Part shown: piece after piece, positions 8,642-18,750 of the stretch
Numbering within the stretch: position 1 is the stretch's first letter
How the letters are laid out: each line of letters begins with the position of its first letter
Assembly: GCF_002252505.1 (NCBI RefSeq)
Contig: NZ_NNRL01000163.1
Span: 625,981-689,980 of the forward strand
DNA: 64,000 bases
Origin: Brucella grignonensis
Lineage (GTDB): Bacteria > Pseudomonadota > Alphaproteobacteria > Rhizobiales > Rhizobiaceae
Direction: 5' to 3'
The notes under the pieces: generated by a model
What the model was told of the DNA's origin: nothing
Seen by the model: only the letters and a program-made list of their open reading frames with translations
Databases searched by the model: none
Translations under genes and position numbers: made by a program

Positions 8642-9820
8642 TTATTTTTTGGGCTTTGCCAGCATTCCAAGCAGCACATAGCCGCATATGGCTGACAAGG
8701 CGGAGCCGGTGAGTACACCGATTTTCGTTTCTGCTTGTAACAGTTCCGACGGGAATGACAGAAGGCCGATGAAGATACTCATCGTGAAGCCGATGCCGCA
8801 CAAAATGGCGACGCCATAGAGCTGAGCCCAGCTTGCGCCCATCGGCTTTTGTGCCAGCCCGGATTTGATCGCAATCCAGGCCGCACCAAATACACCGATC
8901 TGCTTGCCGACAAACAGACCAAGCATGATGCCAAGCGGCAGTGTATCGACGATGATGGAAGGACTCATTCCCGCAAAGGAAATACCGGCATTTGCGAAAC
9001 CAAAGATGGGCACAATGATGAAGGCAACCGGCTTTGCCAGCGCATGTTCGAGGATATGGAGTGGCGAACTCATATCGTCTGGTTTGGCCTTGGCGGGTTT
9101 AAGTGGGACCATCAGTGCTGCCACAACCCCCGCAACCGTCGCATGGACGCCGGAATTGAGCACGAAAAACCACAGCACGACAGCACCAATGAGGTAAGGC
9201 AGCAACTTGGCTACACCAAGTCGGTTCATTGCAAACATCACCGCAGCCGTTGCAAATGCCGCACCAAGATAAGGCATGGAAATTTCGGCAGTATAGAAAA
9301 TAGCGATGATGACAACAGCCGCCAGATCATCGAGGATTGCAAGCGTTGCCAGAAAGACCTTGAGGCTTGACGGCACACGCGAACCCAGCAGCGATAAAAC
9401 GCCGAGTGCAAATGCGATGTCGGTGGCAGATGGTACGGCCCAGCCGTGCACTTTTTCAGGGTCGCCATAGTTGAATGCGACAAAGATCAGGGCAGGCAGA
9501 ATAACGCCGCCCGCAGCGGCAATCCCCGGCAGCATGCGATTGGGCCAACTGGCGAGCTGGCCATCGAGAAATTCACGCTTGATCTCAAGCCCGACCAGCA
9601 GAAAGAAAATGGCCATCAGCGCATCATTGATCCAATGCGCAAGACTGAGCGGTCCAATGTAGAAATGCAAAGCGTCGAAATAAGCCTTTGAGAAAGGCGA
9701 ATTCGCAACGATGAGCGCAAGGGCGGCTGCGAACATAAGGACGATGCCACCGGCCGATTCACTATCAAGAAAGCGGCGCATGATGGAAACGGGACGAACG
9801 GGCTTCGGATTGGGCGTCAT
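8642..9820 (-). CDS. nhaA: Na+/H+ antiporter NhaA
   Basis: Inner-membrane sodium/proton exchanger, 392 residues with about twelve hydrophobic helices. The ion-binding pair is Asp164-Asp165 in [11 protein letters not shown], and the discontinuous helix region [20 protein letters not shown] is typical of NhaA. The conserved [18 protein letters not shown] is near residues 72-89. The start is ATG 9820, with a Pro-rich N-terminus before the [11 protein letters not shown] motif found in most NhaA proteins. It is a single unit ended by its own terminator and follows the ABM-domain gene, which stops 10 bases upstream. Confidence 0.96.
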   Translation of the reverse strand: MTPNPKPVRPVSIMRRFLDSESAGGIVLMFAAALALIVANSPFSKAYFDALHFYIGPLSLAHWINDALMAIFFLLVGLEIKREFLDGQLASWPNRMLPGIAAAGGVILPALIFVAFNYGDPEKVHGWAVPSATDIAFALGVLSLLGSRVPSSLKVFLATLAILDDLAAVVIIAIFYTAEISMPYLGAAFATAAVMFAMNRLGVAKLLPYLIGAVVLWFFVLNSGVHATVAGVVAALMVPLKPAKAKPDDMSSPLHILEHALAKPVAFIIVPIFGFANAGISFAGMSPSIIVDTLPLGIMLGLFVGKQIGVFGAAWIAIKSGLAQKPMGASWAQLYGVAILCGIGFTMSIFIGLLSFPSELLQAETKIGVLTGSALSAICGYVLLGMLAKPKK

Positions 9821-9830
9821 TGATTTCTTT

Positions 9831-10130
9831 TCAGGTTATTTCCGGAGCTTCTACTTCGTAGAGCATGAGATTACGATCCGTTATGCCCAGTCGTGGCCAC
9901 TCGGAACGCCAGTCTTCTATGTGGCCAGAAGTGAAATGTTTGTCCAGTGAAACCCGGTCCTGCCAGAGTTCTTTTACATGGACGAGGCTGGGATCAAGAA
10001 TGTCCTGAGCATAAGAATACTCAATGCAACCACTTTCCGCACGACTTGCTTGGATCATGCGCTGCATTACGGGCCGCGCATCACCAATGTTTTCGACTGG
10101 CAGGCGTATGGTTCCAACGATCAGCAACAT
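9831..10130 (-). CDS. Antibiotic biosynthesis monooxygenase (ABM) domain protein
   Basis: 99-residue single-domain protein of the ABM/YgiN superfamily, a dimeric ferredoxin-like fold that includes quinol and heme monooxygenases. Family pattern: [49 protein letters not shown], where the Glu and His residues are the usual conserved positions. The substrate is unknown. Its start codon sits directly after the stop of the methyltransferase gene (10131), so the two are translated from one transcript. Confidence 0.85.
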   Translation of the reverse strand: MLLIVGTIRLPVENIGDARPVMQRMIQASRAESGCIEYSYAQDILDPSLVHVKELWQDRVSLDKHFTSGHIEDWRSEWPRLGITDRNLMLYEVEAPEIT

Positions 10131-10937
10131 TTATTTGCTTTCATGAAGCAGCGACGTCTGCCCGTTATTGATGGCAGTTGCACGCTCCGTAAAATCATTG
10201 CCTGCTTCGCCATGAAGGATGAGTGCCGGCATCAGCGAAAGTCCTGCACGGCTGCCGCGAATGCCCATAATTACAATGCGGATGGCCGCACCGTCGGGAC
10301 GCGGCAGTACTGGGATGATTTTCACCCCACCAAATCGCCCCTTTAGTGCTTCCAATATTGAGGCGAGTGAACCCGGGCGTGCAATGATTGAAACGCTACC
10401 TCCCGGCCGAAGGATTGCCGATGCGGTGCGCAACCACTGGTCAAACATGCCTTCAGGCATGACATGCGCTTCGGCCTTTACGGGGTCAGGCGTGGAACGG
10501 TCACTGGCCTCGTTGAAAGGTGGGTTCATGATGACAAAGTCGAAACTATGGTCGATGAGACCTGCAGCAGCGCGTGTTTTTCCAGTCAGCGAGACATCGG
10601 CTTCGAGAATATCGACGCGATCAAGCAAGGCTGCATTCAGTGGATGGCTGACGCTTTTATGCGCAAAGTTCAGCATGAAGCCTGAACGTTCGATAAGTGT
10701 GACGTGCGCATGCTTGCAACGGGCAGCCACAGCCAGCCCGGCAGCACCTGCACCACTACCAAGATCAGCAAGCTGACCTGAAAAACGTTGGGGGACGCTG
10801 CTTGCGAGAATCATCGCGTCCACGCCGGAGCGATGCCCTTTTATGGCAGGCTGTACGAGATGAAATGCACCACGATGAAACACATCGAGTGTTTCATCGA
10901 CCGTGTCAGGCTGGTGCTCGGAAATGTTATTTGCCAT
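10131..10937 (-). CDS. TrmN6-like tRNA (adenine-N6)-methyltransferase
   Basis: 268-residue class I methyltransferase. The SAM-binding loop is LADLGSGAGAAGL (about 57-69). The amino-group methyltransferase motif is NPPF (Asn138-Phe141) in FVIMNPPFNEAS, as in the YfiC/TrmN6 enzymes that modify A37 of valine tRNA. The N-terminal FHLVQPAIKGHRSGVDAMIL is also typical of that family. The exact tRNA target is inferred from family only. The start at 10937 overlaps the DUF2007 gene (stop at 10927) by 11 bases, which implies translational coupling. Confidence 0.86.
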   Translation of the reverse strand: MANNISEHQPDTVDETLDVFHRGAFHLVQPAIKGHRSGVDAMILASSVPQRFSGQLADLGSGAGAAGLAVAARCKHAHVTLIERSGFMLNFAHKSVSHPLNAALLDRVDILEADVSLTGKTRAAAGLIDHSFDFVIMNPPFNEASDRSTPDPVKAEAHVMPEGMFDQWLRTASAILRPGGSVSIIARPGSLASILEALKGRFGGVKIIPVLPRPDGAAIRIVIMGIRGSRAGLSLMPALILHGEAGNDFTERATAINNGQTSLLHESK

Positions 10938-11157
10938 GGTCTTTTAATTCGTGTTCCAAGCCTGCGTCGATGAGATAGTGCCGGGCTTCATCCAGCCTGT
11001 CTTCTTCGACAAGAAACCGTCTCGGTATAACGCCAAGCGAACCTTCGAGAATGCTCATATTCGTGTCGGCGATGAAATAGATGATGCCTGCTTCTTTCAT
11101 CAGCGCTTCAGCGACGGACAGCAGTACGGAATCATTTGTGCGCATAAGTTCGATCAT
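10927..11157 (-). CDS. DUF2007 (putative signal-transducing) small protein
   Basis: 76 residues matching the compact DUF2007 fold: LMRTNDSVLLSVAEALMKEAGI, then a central IADTNMSILEGSLG segment and FLVEEDRLDEARHYLIDAG at the end. Members are small cytoplasmic proteins of unknown function, sometimes with a PII-like fold. It is first in a minus-strand unit with the overlapping methyltransferase and ABM genes, and divergent from the polyprenyl synthase gene at 11312. That divergent arrangement is common in Rhizobiales. Confidence 0.88.
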   Translation of the reverse strand: MIELMRTNDSVLLSVAEALMKEAGIIYFIADTNMSILEGSLGVIPRRFLVEEDRLDEARHYLIDAGLEHELKDHGK

Positions 11158-11311
11158 TTCGACAATGTGTAATCAATAGACCGCATTGACAACTGCTTCC
11201 TTCAATGGTGAACAGGCACTGAATGAAAAGCTTGAGCGTGCAGGGGCTTTTAAGCGTCTTGAGCATTCTGATCCGCACACATAGTGTGGTCAGCAGCTAG
11301 GAGTAACGACA

Positions 11312-12328
11312 TTGGGTGTGGTTTTGAATCTCGACGGGAAAAAGAAGCAGGAAGGATCGGTTCAGCCTCTGGTCGATCTCACGAAGGCCGATATGGGCCG
11401 CGTGAATGAAATGATCTTGTCCCGTGCAGGTTCCGATGTCGAAATGATCCCGGAAGTGGCTAACCATCTCATTTCATCTGGTGGCAAGCGCCTGCGTCCT
11501 ATGATGACGCTCGCGGCAGCCCGCATGTTTGGCTATGAAGGCGACGGTCATGTCCGTCTCGCAACCTCAGTTGAATTCATGCATACGGCAACGCTTCTGC
11601 ATGATGATGTGGTTGACGAAAGCGATTTGCGCCGCGGCAAAAGCACGGCGCGCATGATCTGGGGCAATCAGGCCAGTGTTCTGGTTGGCGATTTCCTGCT
11701 CGGTCAGGCCTTTAAGATGATGGTGGACGTTGGTTCGCTTGATGCACTCGATGTTCTTGCAACCTCCGCTTCGGTTATCGCCGAAGGCGAAGTGATGCAG
11801 CTTGCTGCAGCCAAGAACATGGAAACCACCGAAGACGAATATCTCGCTGTGATCAAGGCAAAGACTGCCGCTCTTTTCTCAGCCGCTGCTGAAGTCGGTC
11901 CGATCATTGCTCAGGCACAGCGCTCGGATCGTGCAGCGCTGCGCGACTACGGTCTCAATCTCGGCCTCGCCTTCCAGCTCGTTGACGATGCGCTGGATTA
12001 TGGGGGCTCGGCTGCCGATCTTGGTAAGAACACAGGCGACGACTTCCGTGAAGGCAAGATCACCTTGCCGGTTATCCTAAGCTATCGTCGGGGTAGCGAT
12101 GAAGAGCGTGCATTCTGGAAGCACGCGATTGAAGAGGGTGCCAGCGACGACGCTTCACTTGAAAAGGCTATTGGTCTGATGATGAAGCACGGTGCGATTG
12201 CCGATACGGTACAGCGCGCGCGGCATTTCGGCGAAATCGCCCGTGATGCCTTAGCGCCGCTCAAGGCAACACCTGAGAAAGATGCGTTGATCGAAGTGAT
12301 CGATTTCTGCATCAGCCGCGTTAATTGA
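11312..12328 (+). CDS. ddsA: Decaprenyl/polyprenyl diphosphate synthase
   Basis: Long-chain trans-prenyltransferase that makes the side chain of ubiquinone; ubiA at 27713 uses its product. The 338 residues include the first Asp-rich motif HDDVVDESDLRRG (Asp98, Asp99, Asp102), GEVMQL, and the second Asp-rich motif FQLVDDALDY (Asp225, Asp226, Asp229). A C10 product (decaprenyl) is inferred from the Brucellaceae setting, where Q-10 is standard; sequence alone does not prove chain length. The start is TTG 11312, supported by AGGAG at 11299-11303 with an 8-base spacer. A later GTG at 11318 is an alternative. Confidence 0.92.
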   Translation: MGVVLNLDGKKKQEGSVQPLVDLTKADMGRVNEMILSRAGSDVEMIPEVANHLISSGGKRLRPMMTLAAARMFGYEGDGHVRLATSVEFMHTATLLHDDVVDESDLRRGKSTARMIWGNQASVLVGDFLLGQAFKMMVDVGSLDALDVLATSASVIAEGEVMQLAAAKNMETTEDEYLAVIKAKTAALFSAAAEVGPIIAQAQRSDRAALRDYGLNLGLAFQLVDDALDYGGSAADLGKNTGDDFREGKITLPVILSYRRGSDEERAFWKHAIEEGASDDASLEKAIGLMMKHGAIADTVQRARHFGEIARDALAPLKATPEKDALIEVIDFCISRVN

Positions 12329-12457
12329 GATCAGGATTAAACAACAACAAAGCATCTATCACGGATGCTTTTCTTGCACGTGTACCCCAAAAAGGCCATG
12401 CTTGAGGTGCCTCTGAATAGGGGAACTTATGCGGAATTGGAAAGAGGACTGGGCTTT

Positions 12458-14260
12458 ATGCGGCAGGGATTGAAACGTCGTCCGCTTTACGGATTGCTTC
12501 TCTTGGCTCTAGCGGGAGTAGCGCTGCCAGCAAATGCGGCAACGGCTAAAACCAATCCAGATCCTGTGTCGCAAGTGCGTGCCGGTTCGTTTGCAGGTGC
12601 CTATCTTGCAGCCCGTACGGCAGAAGCCGACAACAATATTGGCGCGGCTGTAGACTTCTATCGTCAGGCCATGGCGTTTGATCCGGGAAATGACATCATT
12701 AAGCAGAACCTGCTGTTGGCGCTGCTTACGGAAGGCCGTTTCAAGGATGCTTTACCGCTTGCGGAAGAGCTGAAGAATCAGCCTGAGATTGAACGCTTTT
12801 CGCGTGTTGCTCTGGCAATCGACGCCATTTCCAGGAAGCAGTATCGCAAGACTGGCCCACTCCTGATGCTGTCGATCCAATCCGATATGGATCAGCTTGC
12901 GACCAGCCTCATGGGCGCATGGGTTAAGGTCGGGCAGGGTAATCCAAAGCGTGCGCTTGCAGACGTCGTGAAGATCAACGGCCCTGAATGGTATGGCCTG
13001 TTCCGCATTTATAATGCGGCGCTGATTGCCGACATCGCTGGTGACAAGCAGGATGCACGTAACTATTACCAGCAGGCGATTGACGACCGTCCGGGCGGCA
13101 GTGCTGCACCTGATACCTATGAACGCATTGTGATGGCCTATGCCTCCTTCAAGCTGCGTCAGGGTGACAAGGATGGCGCGATCAAGATTCTGAAAGATGC
13201 CGAAGAGCTTCTGAACGGTCGCATGACCATTACCGAGATGCGTGAAAAGATAGAGGCTGGACAGAAATATCCTCGCCTGATCGAGACGCCGCAGCAGGGC
13301 GTGGGCGAGGTGCTTTATACGCTTGGTACTGCGATCAACCGTGGTGGTGCGGAAGCTTTTGCCAAGCTTTATCTGCAAATGTCACTGCCATTGCGCCCTG
13401 ATAATGACGCCACGCTTTATCAACTTGGCGATATTTCGGCGAAGCTGCGTCAGCCTGAAAGGGCCGTCGAATATTATGCCCGCGTTCCTGAAAAATCGCC
13501 TTACAGACGCGATGCAGAAATGCAGCGGGCGCTTAATCTTGCTGAAAATGAGAAGACAGGCGAAGCGATTGAGCAGTTGAAAACCTTGCTCGACCGCGAC
13601 AAGACCGATCTGCGCACCTATCTGGCGCTTGGTGGTGTCTATGCGCAGGACAAGAATTTTGCCGATGCCGCAAAAATCTACGATGCGGCGGTCGAGCAGA
13701 TCAAATCGCCGGAACGCAAGGATTGGCCAGTGTTCTATCAGCGCGGCATCGCGCATGAACGGCTGAAGGAATGGGATCAGGCCGAGCCGAATTTCAAGAA
13801 GGCATTGGAGCTTTATCCTGACCAGCCACAGGTGCTGAATTATCTTGGCTATTCATGGGTTGATCGCGGTGAAAACCTCGATGAGGCGCTGCTGATGATC
13901 AAGAAGGCTGTCGAGTTGCGCCCACAGGATGGCTATATCGTCGATTCACTCGGCTGGGCTTATTATCAGCTTGGTCGTTATCCGGAAGCCGTCGTGGAGC
14001 TTGAAAAAGCCGTTAAGCTGCGTCCGGAAGATCCGACGATCAATGACCATCTTGGTGACGCTTACTGGCGTGCGGATCGTCAGCTTGAGGCGACGTTCCA
14101 GTGGAACCATGCCATTGCCGGAAAGCCGGAGCCGGAAGAACTCGCCAAGATCGAGGAAAAGCTGAAGTCGGGCCTTGCTGATCCAGCCAATCCTGCGCAA
14201 GCTGATGCTGCCAAGCCGGGCGACGCTAAGCCTGAAACAGAAAAACCTGCTGCAAACTAA
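12458..14260 (+). CDS. Exported tetratricopeptide-repeat protein
   Basis: 600-residue TPR protein. From ATG 12458 the N-terminus MRQGLKRRPLYGLLLLALAGVALPANA is a signal peptide with cleavage after ANA. GAGG lies about 10 bases upstream of that ATG, while the 31-codon extension further upstream lacks signal character. At least eight TPR-like repeats are visible, most clearly in the second half (RTYLALGGVYAQDKNFADAAKIYD; YLGYSWVDRGENLDEALLMI; VDSLGWAYYQLGRYPEAVVELEKA). The tail is Ala/Pro/Lys-rich and low in complexity. It is probably periplasmic or outer-membrane-associated and acts as a protein scaffold. It follows ddsA in the same direction. Confidence 0.9.
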   Translation: MRQGLKRRPLYGLLLLALAGVALPANAATAKTNPDPVSQVRAGSFAGAYLAARTAEADNNIGAAVDFYRQAMAFDPGNDIIKQNLLLALLTEGRFKDALPLAEELKNQPEIERFSRVALAIDAISRKQYRKTGPLLMLSIQSDMDQLATSLMGAWVKVGQGNPKRALADVVKINGPEWYGLFRIYNAALIADIAGDKQDARNYYQQAIDDRPGGSAAPDTYERIVMAYASFKLRQGDKDGAIKILKDAEELLNGRMTITEMREKIEAGQKYPRLIETPQQGVGEVLYTLGTAINRGGAEAFAKLYLQMSLPLRPDNDATLYQLGDISAKLRQPERAVEYYARVPEKSPYRRDAEMQRALNLAENEKTGEAIEQLKTLLDRDKTDLRTYLALGGVYAQDKNFADAAKIYDAAVEQIKSPERKDWPVFYQRGIAHERLKEWDQAEPNFKKALELYPDQPQVLNYLGYSWVDRGENLDEALLMIKKAVELRPQDGYIVDSLGWAYYQLGRYPEAVVELEKAVKLRPEDPTINDHLGDAYWRADRQLEATFQWNHAIAGKPEPEELAKIEEKLKSGLADPANPAQADAAKPGDAKPETEKPAAN

Positions 14261-14281
14261 CGCAGACCAGGCACAAACCAT

Positions 14282-14313
14282 CCATTGCGCGTTGATTTTA
14301 CCGCGCGCAATGG
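14282..14313. other. 10-bp GC-rich hairpin between the TPR gene and glyQ
   Basis: CCATTGCGCG (14282-14291) pairs with CGCGCAATGG (14304-14313) around a 12-base loop. No T tract follows. It may be a Rho-dependent or mRNA-end structure, located 22 bases after the TPR gene stop. Confidence 0.5.
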
Positions 14314-14407
14314 CTCGCATGCTTGACCCTGCGTGACGGACAAATTAGACCGGGCCATCATTTCAATAACAAGGCCTGACCCCGTGTCCAGTACGTTGCC
14401 AGCACAT

Positions 14408-15334
14408 ATGCATCCCACCCGTTCCTTTCAGGGCCTGATCCTGACGCTCCATAACTATTGGGCGGAACATGGTTGCGCTATTTTGCAGCCTTACGACATG
14501 GAAGTGGGGGCGGGTACATTCCATCCGGCGACGACTTTGCGTTCGCTCGGGCCAAAGCCTTGGAAAGCTGCCTATGTGCAGCCATCGCGCCGCCCAAAGG
14601 ATGGTCGCTATGGCGAAAATCCAAACCGCTTGCAGCACTATTACCAGTATCAGGTGATCATCAAGCCATCGCCGCCGAACCTTCAGGATCTTTATCTCGG
14701 TTCGCTGCGCGCTATCGGTCTTGATCCGACCCTGCATGATGTGCGCTTTGTGGAAGACGACTGGGAAAGCCCAACGCTCGGCGCATGGGGTCTTGGCTGG
14801 GAATGCTGGTGTGACGGCATGGAAGTGTCGCAGTTCACTTATTTCCAGCAGGTCTGCGGCATTGAATGCTCGCCGGTTGCGGGTGAATTGACCTATGGTC
14901 TGGAGCGCCTCGCCATGTATGTGCAGGGTGTGGACAATGTTTATGACCTCAACTTCAATGGTCTGGAAGGCGAAGAAAAACTTACCTATGGTGATGTTTT
15001 CCTGCAGGCCGAGCAGGAATATTCCCGCTACAATTTCGAAATGGCGAATACCGACGTTCTGCATCAGCACTTCATCGATGCAGAGCGCGAATGCGAAGCC
15101 ATCCTGAAGGCGGGCAGCGCGGGCGAAGGCTCGCTGCATAAATGCGTATTTCCTGCCTATGACCAGTGCATCAAGGCATCTCACGTCTTCAACCTGATGG
15201 ATGCGCGTGGCGTGATCTCGGTTACTGAACGCCAGAGCTATATTCTGCGCGTGCGCAATCTCGCGCGTCAGTGCGGCGAAGCATTTTTGCTCACCGACGC
15301 CGGCGGCTTCAACCTTAAGAACGAGGCTGTGTAA
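14408..15334 (+). CDS. glyQ: Glycine--tRNA ligase alpha subunit
   Basis: Catalytic alpha subunit of the heterotetrameric bacterial glycyl-tRNA synthetase, 308 residues. Recognisable blocks are the opening [59 protein letters not shown] and [12 protein letters not shown], all class II synthetase features of the alpha chain. The open frame extends 25 codons upstream to a GTG at 14333, but the family protein starts at MHPTRSFQG, so ATG 14408 is chosen even though no strong ribosome site is visible. The stop overlaps the glyS start by one base (TAATG), so the two subunits are coupled. Confidence 0.96.
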   Translation: MHPTRSFQGLILTLHNYWAEHGCAILQPYDMEVGAGTFHPATTLRSLGPKPWKAAYVQPSRRPKDGRYGENPNRLQHYYQYQVIIKPSPPNLQDLYLGSLRAIGLDPTLHDVRFVEDDWESPTLGAWGLGWECWCDGMEVSQFTYFQQVCGIECSPVAGELTYGLERLAMYVQGVDNVYDLNFNGLEGEEKLTYGDVFLQAEQEYSRYNFEMANTDVLHQHFIDAERECEAILKAGSAGEGSLHKCVFPAYDQCIKASHVFNLMDARGVISVTERQSYILRVRNLARQCGEAFLLTDAGGFNLKNEAV

Positions 15335-17628
15335 TGCCTGATTTATTGCTCGAACTTTTCTCCGAGGAAATCCCGGCTCGTATGCAGCGCAAGGCTGCGG
15401 GCGATTTCAAGAAGATGATCACCGATGGTCTGGTGGAAGCCGGTCTGACCTATGAGGCTACGACGGCCTATTGGACTCCGCGCCGTCTGACGCTCGATAT
15501 TCGCGGCCTGACTGTGCGCTCAAAAGACGTGCATGAAGATGTGAAGGGGCCATCCGTCACCGCACCCGAACAGGCGATTGTTGGCTTTTTGAAGAAAGTC
15601 GGCCTGACCGATGTTTCTCAGGCACATGTGCATTCCGATCCAAAGAAGGGCGATTTTTACGTCGCTCACCTGACCAAGCCGGGCCGTGCTGCGGAAGAAG
15701 TCATCGCGGAACTCGTACCGCAGACAATCCGCAATTTCCCATGGCCGAAGTCCATGCGCTGGGGTGCGGCGTCATCCAAGCCGGGCGCGTTGCGCTGGGT
15801 ACGTCCGCTGCAATCGATCCTCTGCACCTTTGGTCCTGAAACCGAAGAAACCGTTGTGGTTGACTTTGATGTTGACGGCATCAAGTCGGGCAATGTCACC
15901 TATGGTCATCGCTTCTTAAGCGATGGTCAGGCGATCAAAGTGCGCCGTTTCGAGGATTACGTCGATAAGCTCGAAAAGGCTTTCGTTGTGCTCGACGCCG
16001 AGCGCCGCAAGGAAATCATCTCGCAGGACGCGAATAACCTGGCTTTCGCCTCCGGTCTGGAACTGGTCGAAGATGCGGGTCTCCTCGAAGAGGTTTCTGG
16101 TCTGGTCGAATGGCCTGTGGTGCTGATGGGTGAGTTTGAGGAAGAGTTTCTGGCGATCCCGCCGGAAGTCATTCAGCTGACAATCCGCGTGAACCAGAAA
16201 TGCTTTGTCACCCGCAAGCAGGGTGAAACGGAAGCGCTGTCGAACAAGTTCATTCTGGTATCCAACATCGCAGCACGCGATGGCGGAACGGAAATCGCTT
16301 ACGGCAATGGCAAGGTTGTGCGCGCACGTCTCTCCGATGCGCTCTATTTCTGGCACACCGATCAGCACGATCTGCCGGACCTCGACAAGCTTTTGGCATC
16401 TGGCGAAAAGTTCGACCTTGATTTGAAGAAGCCGCTTGATCAGCGCATGGCGCGTTTGGATGCACTCAATGTGACCTTCCATGCCAAGCTTGGCACGCAA
16501 GGCGCTCGCGTTGAACGCATTCGCGAACTGGCAAGTCAGATTGCGCCGCTCGTCGGTGCCGATCCGAAGCTTGCAGCGCGTGCGGCAGTTCTGGCTAAAG
16601 CCGATCTGACCACGGAAGTTGTCGGCGAGTTCCCTGAACTTCAGGGCGCAATGGGTCGCAAATATGCGCTTCTTCAGGGCGAGGACGAATCCGTTGCTAC
16701 GGCTCTCGAAGAACATTACAAGCCGCAAGGCCCGTCTGATTTCGTACCGAAGAATCCGGTTGCCGTTGCTGTCGCTTTGGCTGACAAGCTCGACACGCTG
16801 GTTGGCTTCTGGGCGATTGATGAAAAGCCGACTGGATCGAAAGACCCGTTTGCTCTGCGCCGTGCAGCTCTTGGTGTGATCCGTCTGGTTCTGTCACAAG
16901 ATTGGAAGTTCCCGCTCTTGCCGCTTCTGCGCTCGGCTTATGCCGCGCTGAAAGAGGGCCAGGTTCAGCGCAAACTGCGTGAGTTTGAAGCCAAGCTCGC
17001 AGATGAAAAATCTGGCGATGTTGATGGCGAACAGGACGTCGATAACGCATTGCGCAATCTCGAAACGCAAGCGCGTGCTGAAATCGAAGCCAATGCTGAG
17101 CCGCTGTTGGCTGACCTGCTGTCGTTCCTGCATGACCGTTTCAAGGTTCACTTGAAAGAAGACGGCGCACGCCACGACGCAATTGATGCGGTTTTGACTT
17201 CGGATGCCGACAATCTTCTGCTGGTTGCCCGTCGTCTGGAAGCCTTGATCGTCTTCATCAATGAAGAAGATGGCAAGAACCTTCTGGCTGGCACCAAGCG
17301 CGCGGCCAATATTCTGGCTGCGGAAGAAAAGAAGGGCACCAAGGTCGCCCAAAGCGTCGATGCGGCTCTCTTGAAGCTTGATGAGGAAAAGGCGCTTTAT
17401 GCGGCGGTAACCCTCGCAGCTCAGGAAGCCGAAGAAGCTATTGCCCGCGAAGATTTCGGTGGTGCAATGCTGGCACTGGCCAAGCTGCGCGGTCCGGTCG
17501 ATACCTTCTTTGAGAAGGTATTGGTCAATGATGAGGACGAAAATGTCCGCGCCAATCGCCTTGCACTGCTTGAACAAATCCGCACTGCCACCAGCAAGGT
17601 GGCCGATTTCTCGAAGATCGCCGGTTAA
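15334..17628 (+). CDS. glyS: Glycine--tRNA ligase beta subunit
   Basis: Beta subunit of glycyl-tRNA synthetase, 764 residues, needed for tRNA binding. It opens [21 protein letters not shown], the standard GlyS start. The body contains [11 protein letters not shown], a [29 protein letters not shown] HD block (here [13 protein letters not shown]...), and [13 protein letters not shown] with [16 protein letters not shown]. It is longer than the roughly 690 residues of E. coli because of acidic inserts near residues 550-580 and 650-680, which are usual in alphaproteobacteria. Start ATG 15334 overlaps the glyQ stop. Confidence 0.96.
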   Translation: MPDLLLELFSEEIPARMQRKAAGDFKKMITDGLVEAGLTYEATTAYWTPRRLTLDIRGLTVRSKDVHEDVKGPSVTAPEQAIVGFLKKVGLTDVSQAHVHSDPKKGDFYVAHLTKPGRAAEEVIAELVPQTIRNFPWPKSMRWGAASSKPGALRWVRPLQSILCTFGPETEETVVVDFDVDGIKSGNVTYGHRFLSDGQAIKVRRFEDYVDKLEKAFVVLDAERRKEIISQDANNLAFASGLELVEDAGLLEEVSGLVEWPVVLMGEFEEEFLAIPPEVIQLTIRVNQKCFVTRKQGETEALSNKFILVSNIAARDGGTEIAYGNGKVVRARLSDALYFWHTDQHDLPDLDKLLASGEKFDLDLKKPLDQRMARLDALNVTFHAKLGTQGARVERIRELASQIAPLVGADPKLAARAAVLAKADLTTEVVGEFPELQGAMGRKYALLQGEDESVATALEEHYKPQGPSDFVPKNPVAVAVALADKLDTLVGFWAIDEKPTGSKDPFALRRAALGVIRLVLSQDWKFPLLPLLRSAYAALKEGQVQRKLREFEAKLADEKSGDVDGEQDVDNALRNLETQARAEIEANAEPLLADLLSFLHDRFKVHLKEDGARHDAIDAVLTSDADNLLLVARRLEALIVFINEEDGKNLLAGTKRAANILAAEEKKGTKVAQSVDAALLKLDEEKALYAAVTLAAQEAEEAIAREDFGGAMLALAKLRGPVDTFFEKVLVNDEDENVRANRLALLEQIRTATSKVADFSKIAG

Positions 17629-17633
17629 GACAA

Positions 17634-17663
17634 AAAGGGCGCTTTCTAGCGCCCTTTCTTTTT
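17634..17663 (+). terminator. Terminator of glyQS
   Basis: Nine-base-pair stem, AAAGGGCGC (17634-17642) with GCGCCCTTT (17649-17657), followed by CTTTTT. It lies 5 bases after the glyS stop. Confidence 0.92.
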
Positions 17664-17753
17664 GTACCTCATTCCTATCTTGCATGAACTGCGCATATGA
17701 GTCCCTTGCTCTAAGCCCATGTGTTGTGTAGCTACAGCGGCAGGAGAATGACC

Positions 17754-18725
17754 TTGGCCGATATTCTGGAATTTGACGATAAAGCTGTTTTACGCGCGGT
17801 GGCTGTGCTCACCAGTGGCGGCCTTGTCGCGATTCCTACAGAGACGGTCTATGGTCTTGCGGCTGACGCAGCGCATGGCGAAGGCGTGGCTGGTATTTTC
17901 GCCGCCAAAGGTCGCCCGCAGTTCAATCCGCTGATTGCGCATGTCGATAGTATTGCCATGGCCGAGCGTTATGTGACTTTTGACCCTATCTCACGCAAGC
18001 TCGCGAAGGCTTTCTGGCCGGGGCCGTTGACACTTGTTCTACCGCTTAAAGCGAAGCAAGACACGATGCGCCCAATTCATCCGCTGGTGACCGCGGGGCT
18101 TGATACGCTCGCCATTCGTATGCCCACCGGGCGGGTTCGCGATGTCATCAACCAGCTCGACAGTCCTGTTGCCGCACCAAGCGCTAATACATCGGGTCGC
18201 ATCAGCCCGACTTCGGCCAAGGCTGTGGCCGATGATCTGGGCAGCAAGATCGATATGATCCTCGATGCCGGTCCTTGTGGCGTGGGTGTTGAATCCACCA
18301 TCATCAAGGTCGAAGGTGAGCGTGTGCGTTTGCTGCGTCCCGGCGGTCTGGCCGCAGAAGAGATTGAAGCGCTGTTAGGTTTGAAGCTCGAGCGTGCCGA
18401 GCATAATGCAGCCATTCAGGCTCCCGGCATGATGGAATCGCATTATGCGCCCAATGCTGCCGTGCGGTTGAATGCTGAAAATGTTGAGCAGGGCGAGGCG
18501 CTTCTGGCTTTTGGACCTTTGCGCGTAGCCGATGCCGACAAGGCGGTCGCAGTGCTGAACCTCAGCGTATCGGGTGATTTGCGCGAAGCGGCCAGCAATC
18601 TGTTTGATTTCATGCGTCAGCTCGATGCACACGGTGCGCGTACCATCGCTGTTGAACCCATTCCTGTTGACGGTCTCGGTGAGGCCATCAATGATCGTCT
18701 TAAACGCGCGGCCGCGCCGCGCTAA
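17754..18725 (+). CDS. L-threonylcarbamoyladenylate synthase (Sua5/YwlC type)
   Basis: Makes threonylcarbamoyl-AMP for the t6A37 modification of ANN-decoding tRNAs. The N-terminal YrdC domain has AIPTETVYGLAADA, KGRPQFNPLIAHV and APSANTSGRISPTSA, with GVESTIIKVEG near its end. The C-terminal part (about 215-323, GMMESHYAP onward) is the extra Sua5 domain, so this is the long form rather than TsaC. Start choice: AGGAG at 17742-17746 is 7 bases before TTG 17754 but only one base before ATG 17748, so the TTG start (MADILEFDD) is preferred. ATG 17748 would add two residues. Confidence 0.9.
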   Translation: MADILEFDDKAVLRAVAVLTSGGLVAIPTETVYGLAADAAHGEGVAGIFAAKGRPQFNPLIAHVDSIAMAERYVTFDPISRKLAKAFWPGPLTLVLPLKAKQDTMRPIHPLVTAGLDTLAIRMPTGRVRDVINQLDSPVAAPSANTSGRISPTSAKAVADDLGSKIDMILDAGPCGVGVESTIIKVEGERVRLLRPGGLAAEEIEALLGLKLERAEHNAAIQAPGMMESHYAPNAAVRLNAENVEQGEALLAFGPLRVADADKAVAVLNLSVSGDLREAASNLFDFMRQLDAHGARTIAVEPIPVDGLGEAINDRLKRAAAPR

Positions 18726-18750
18726 TTCCCCAGAGACTTAAGAGAAGCAC

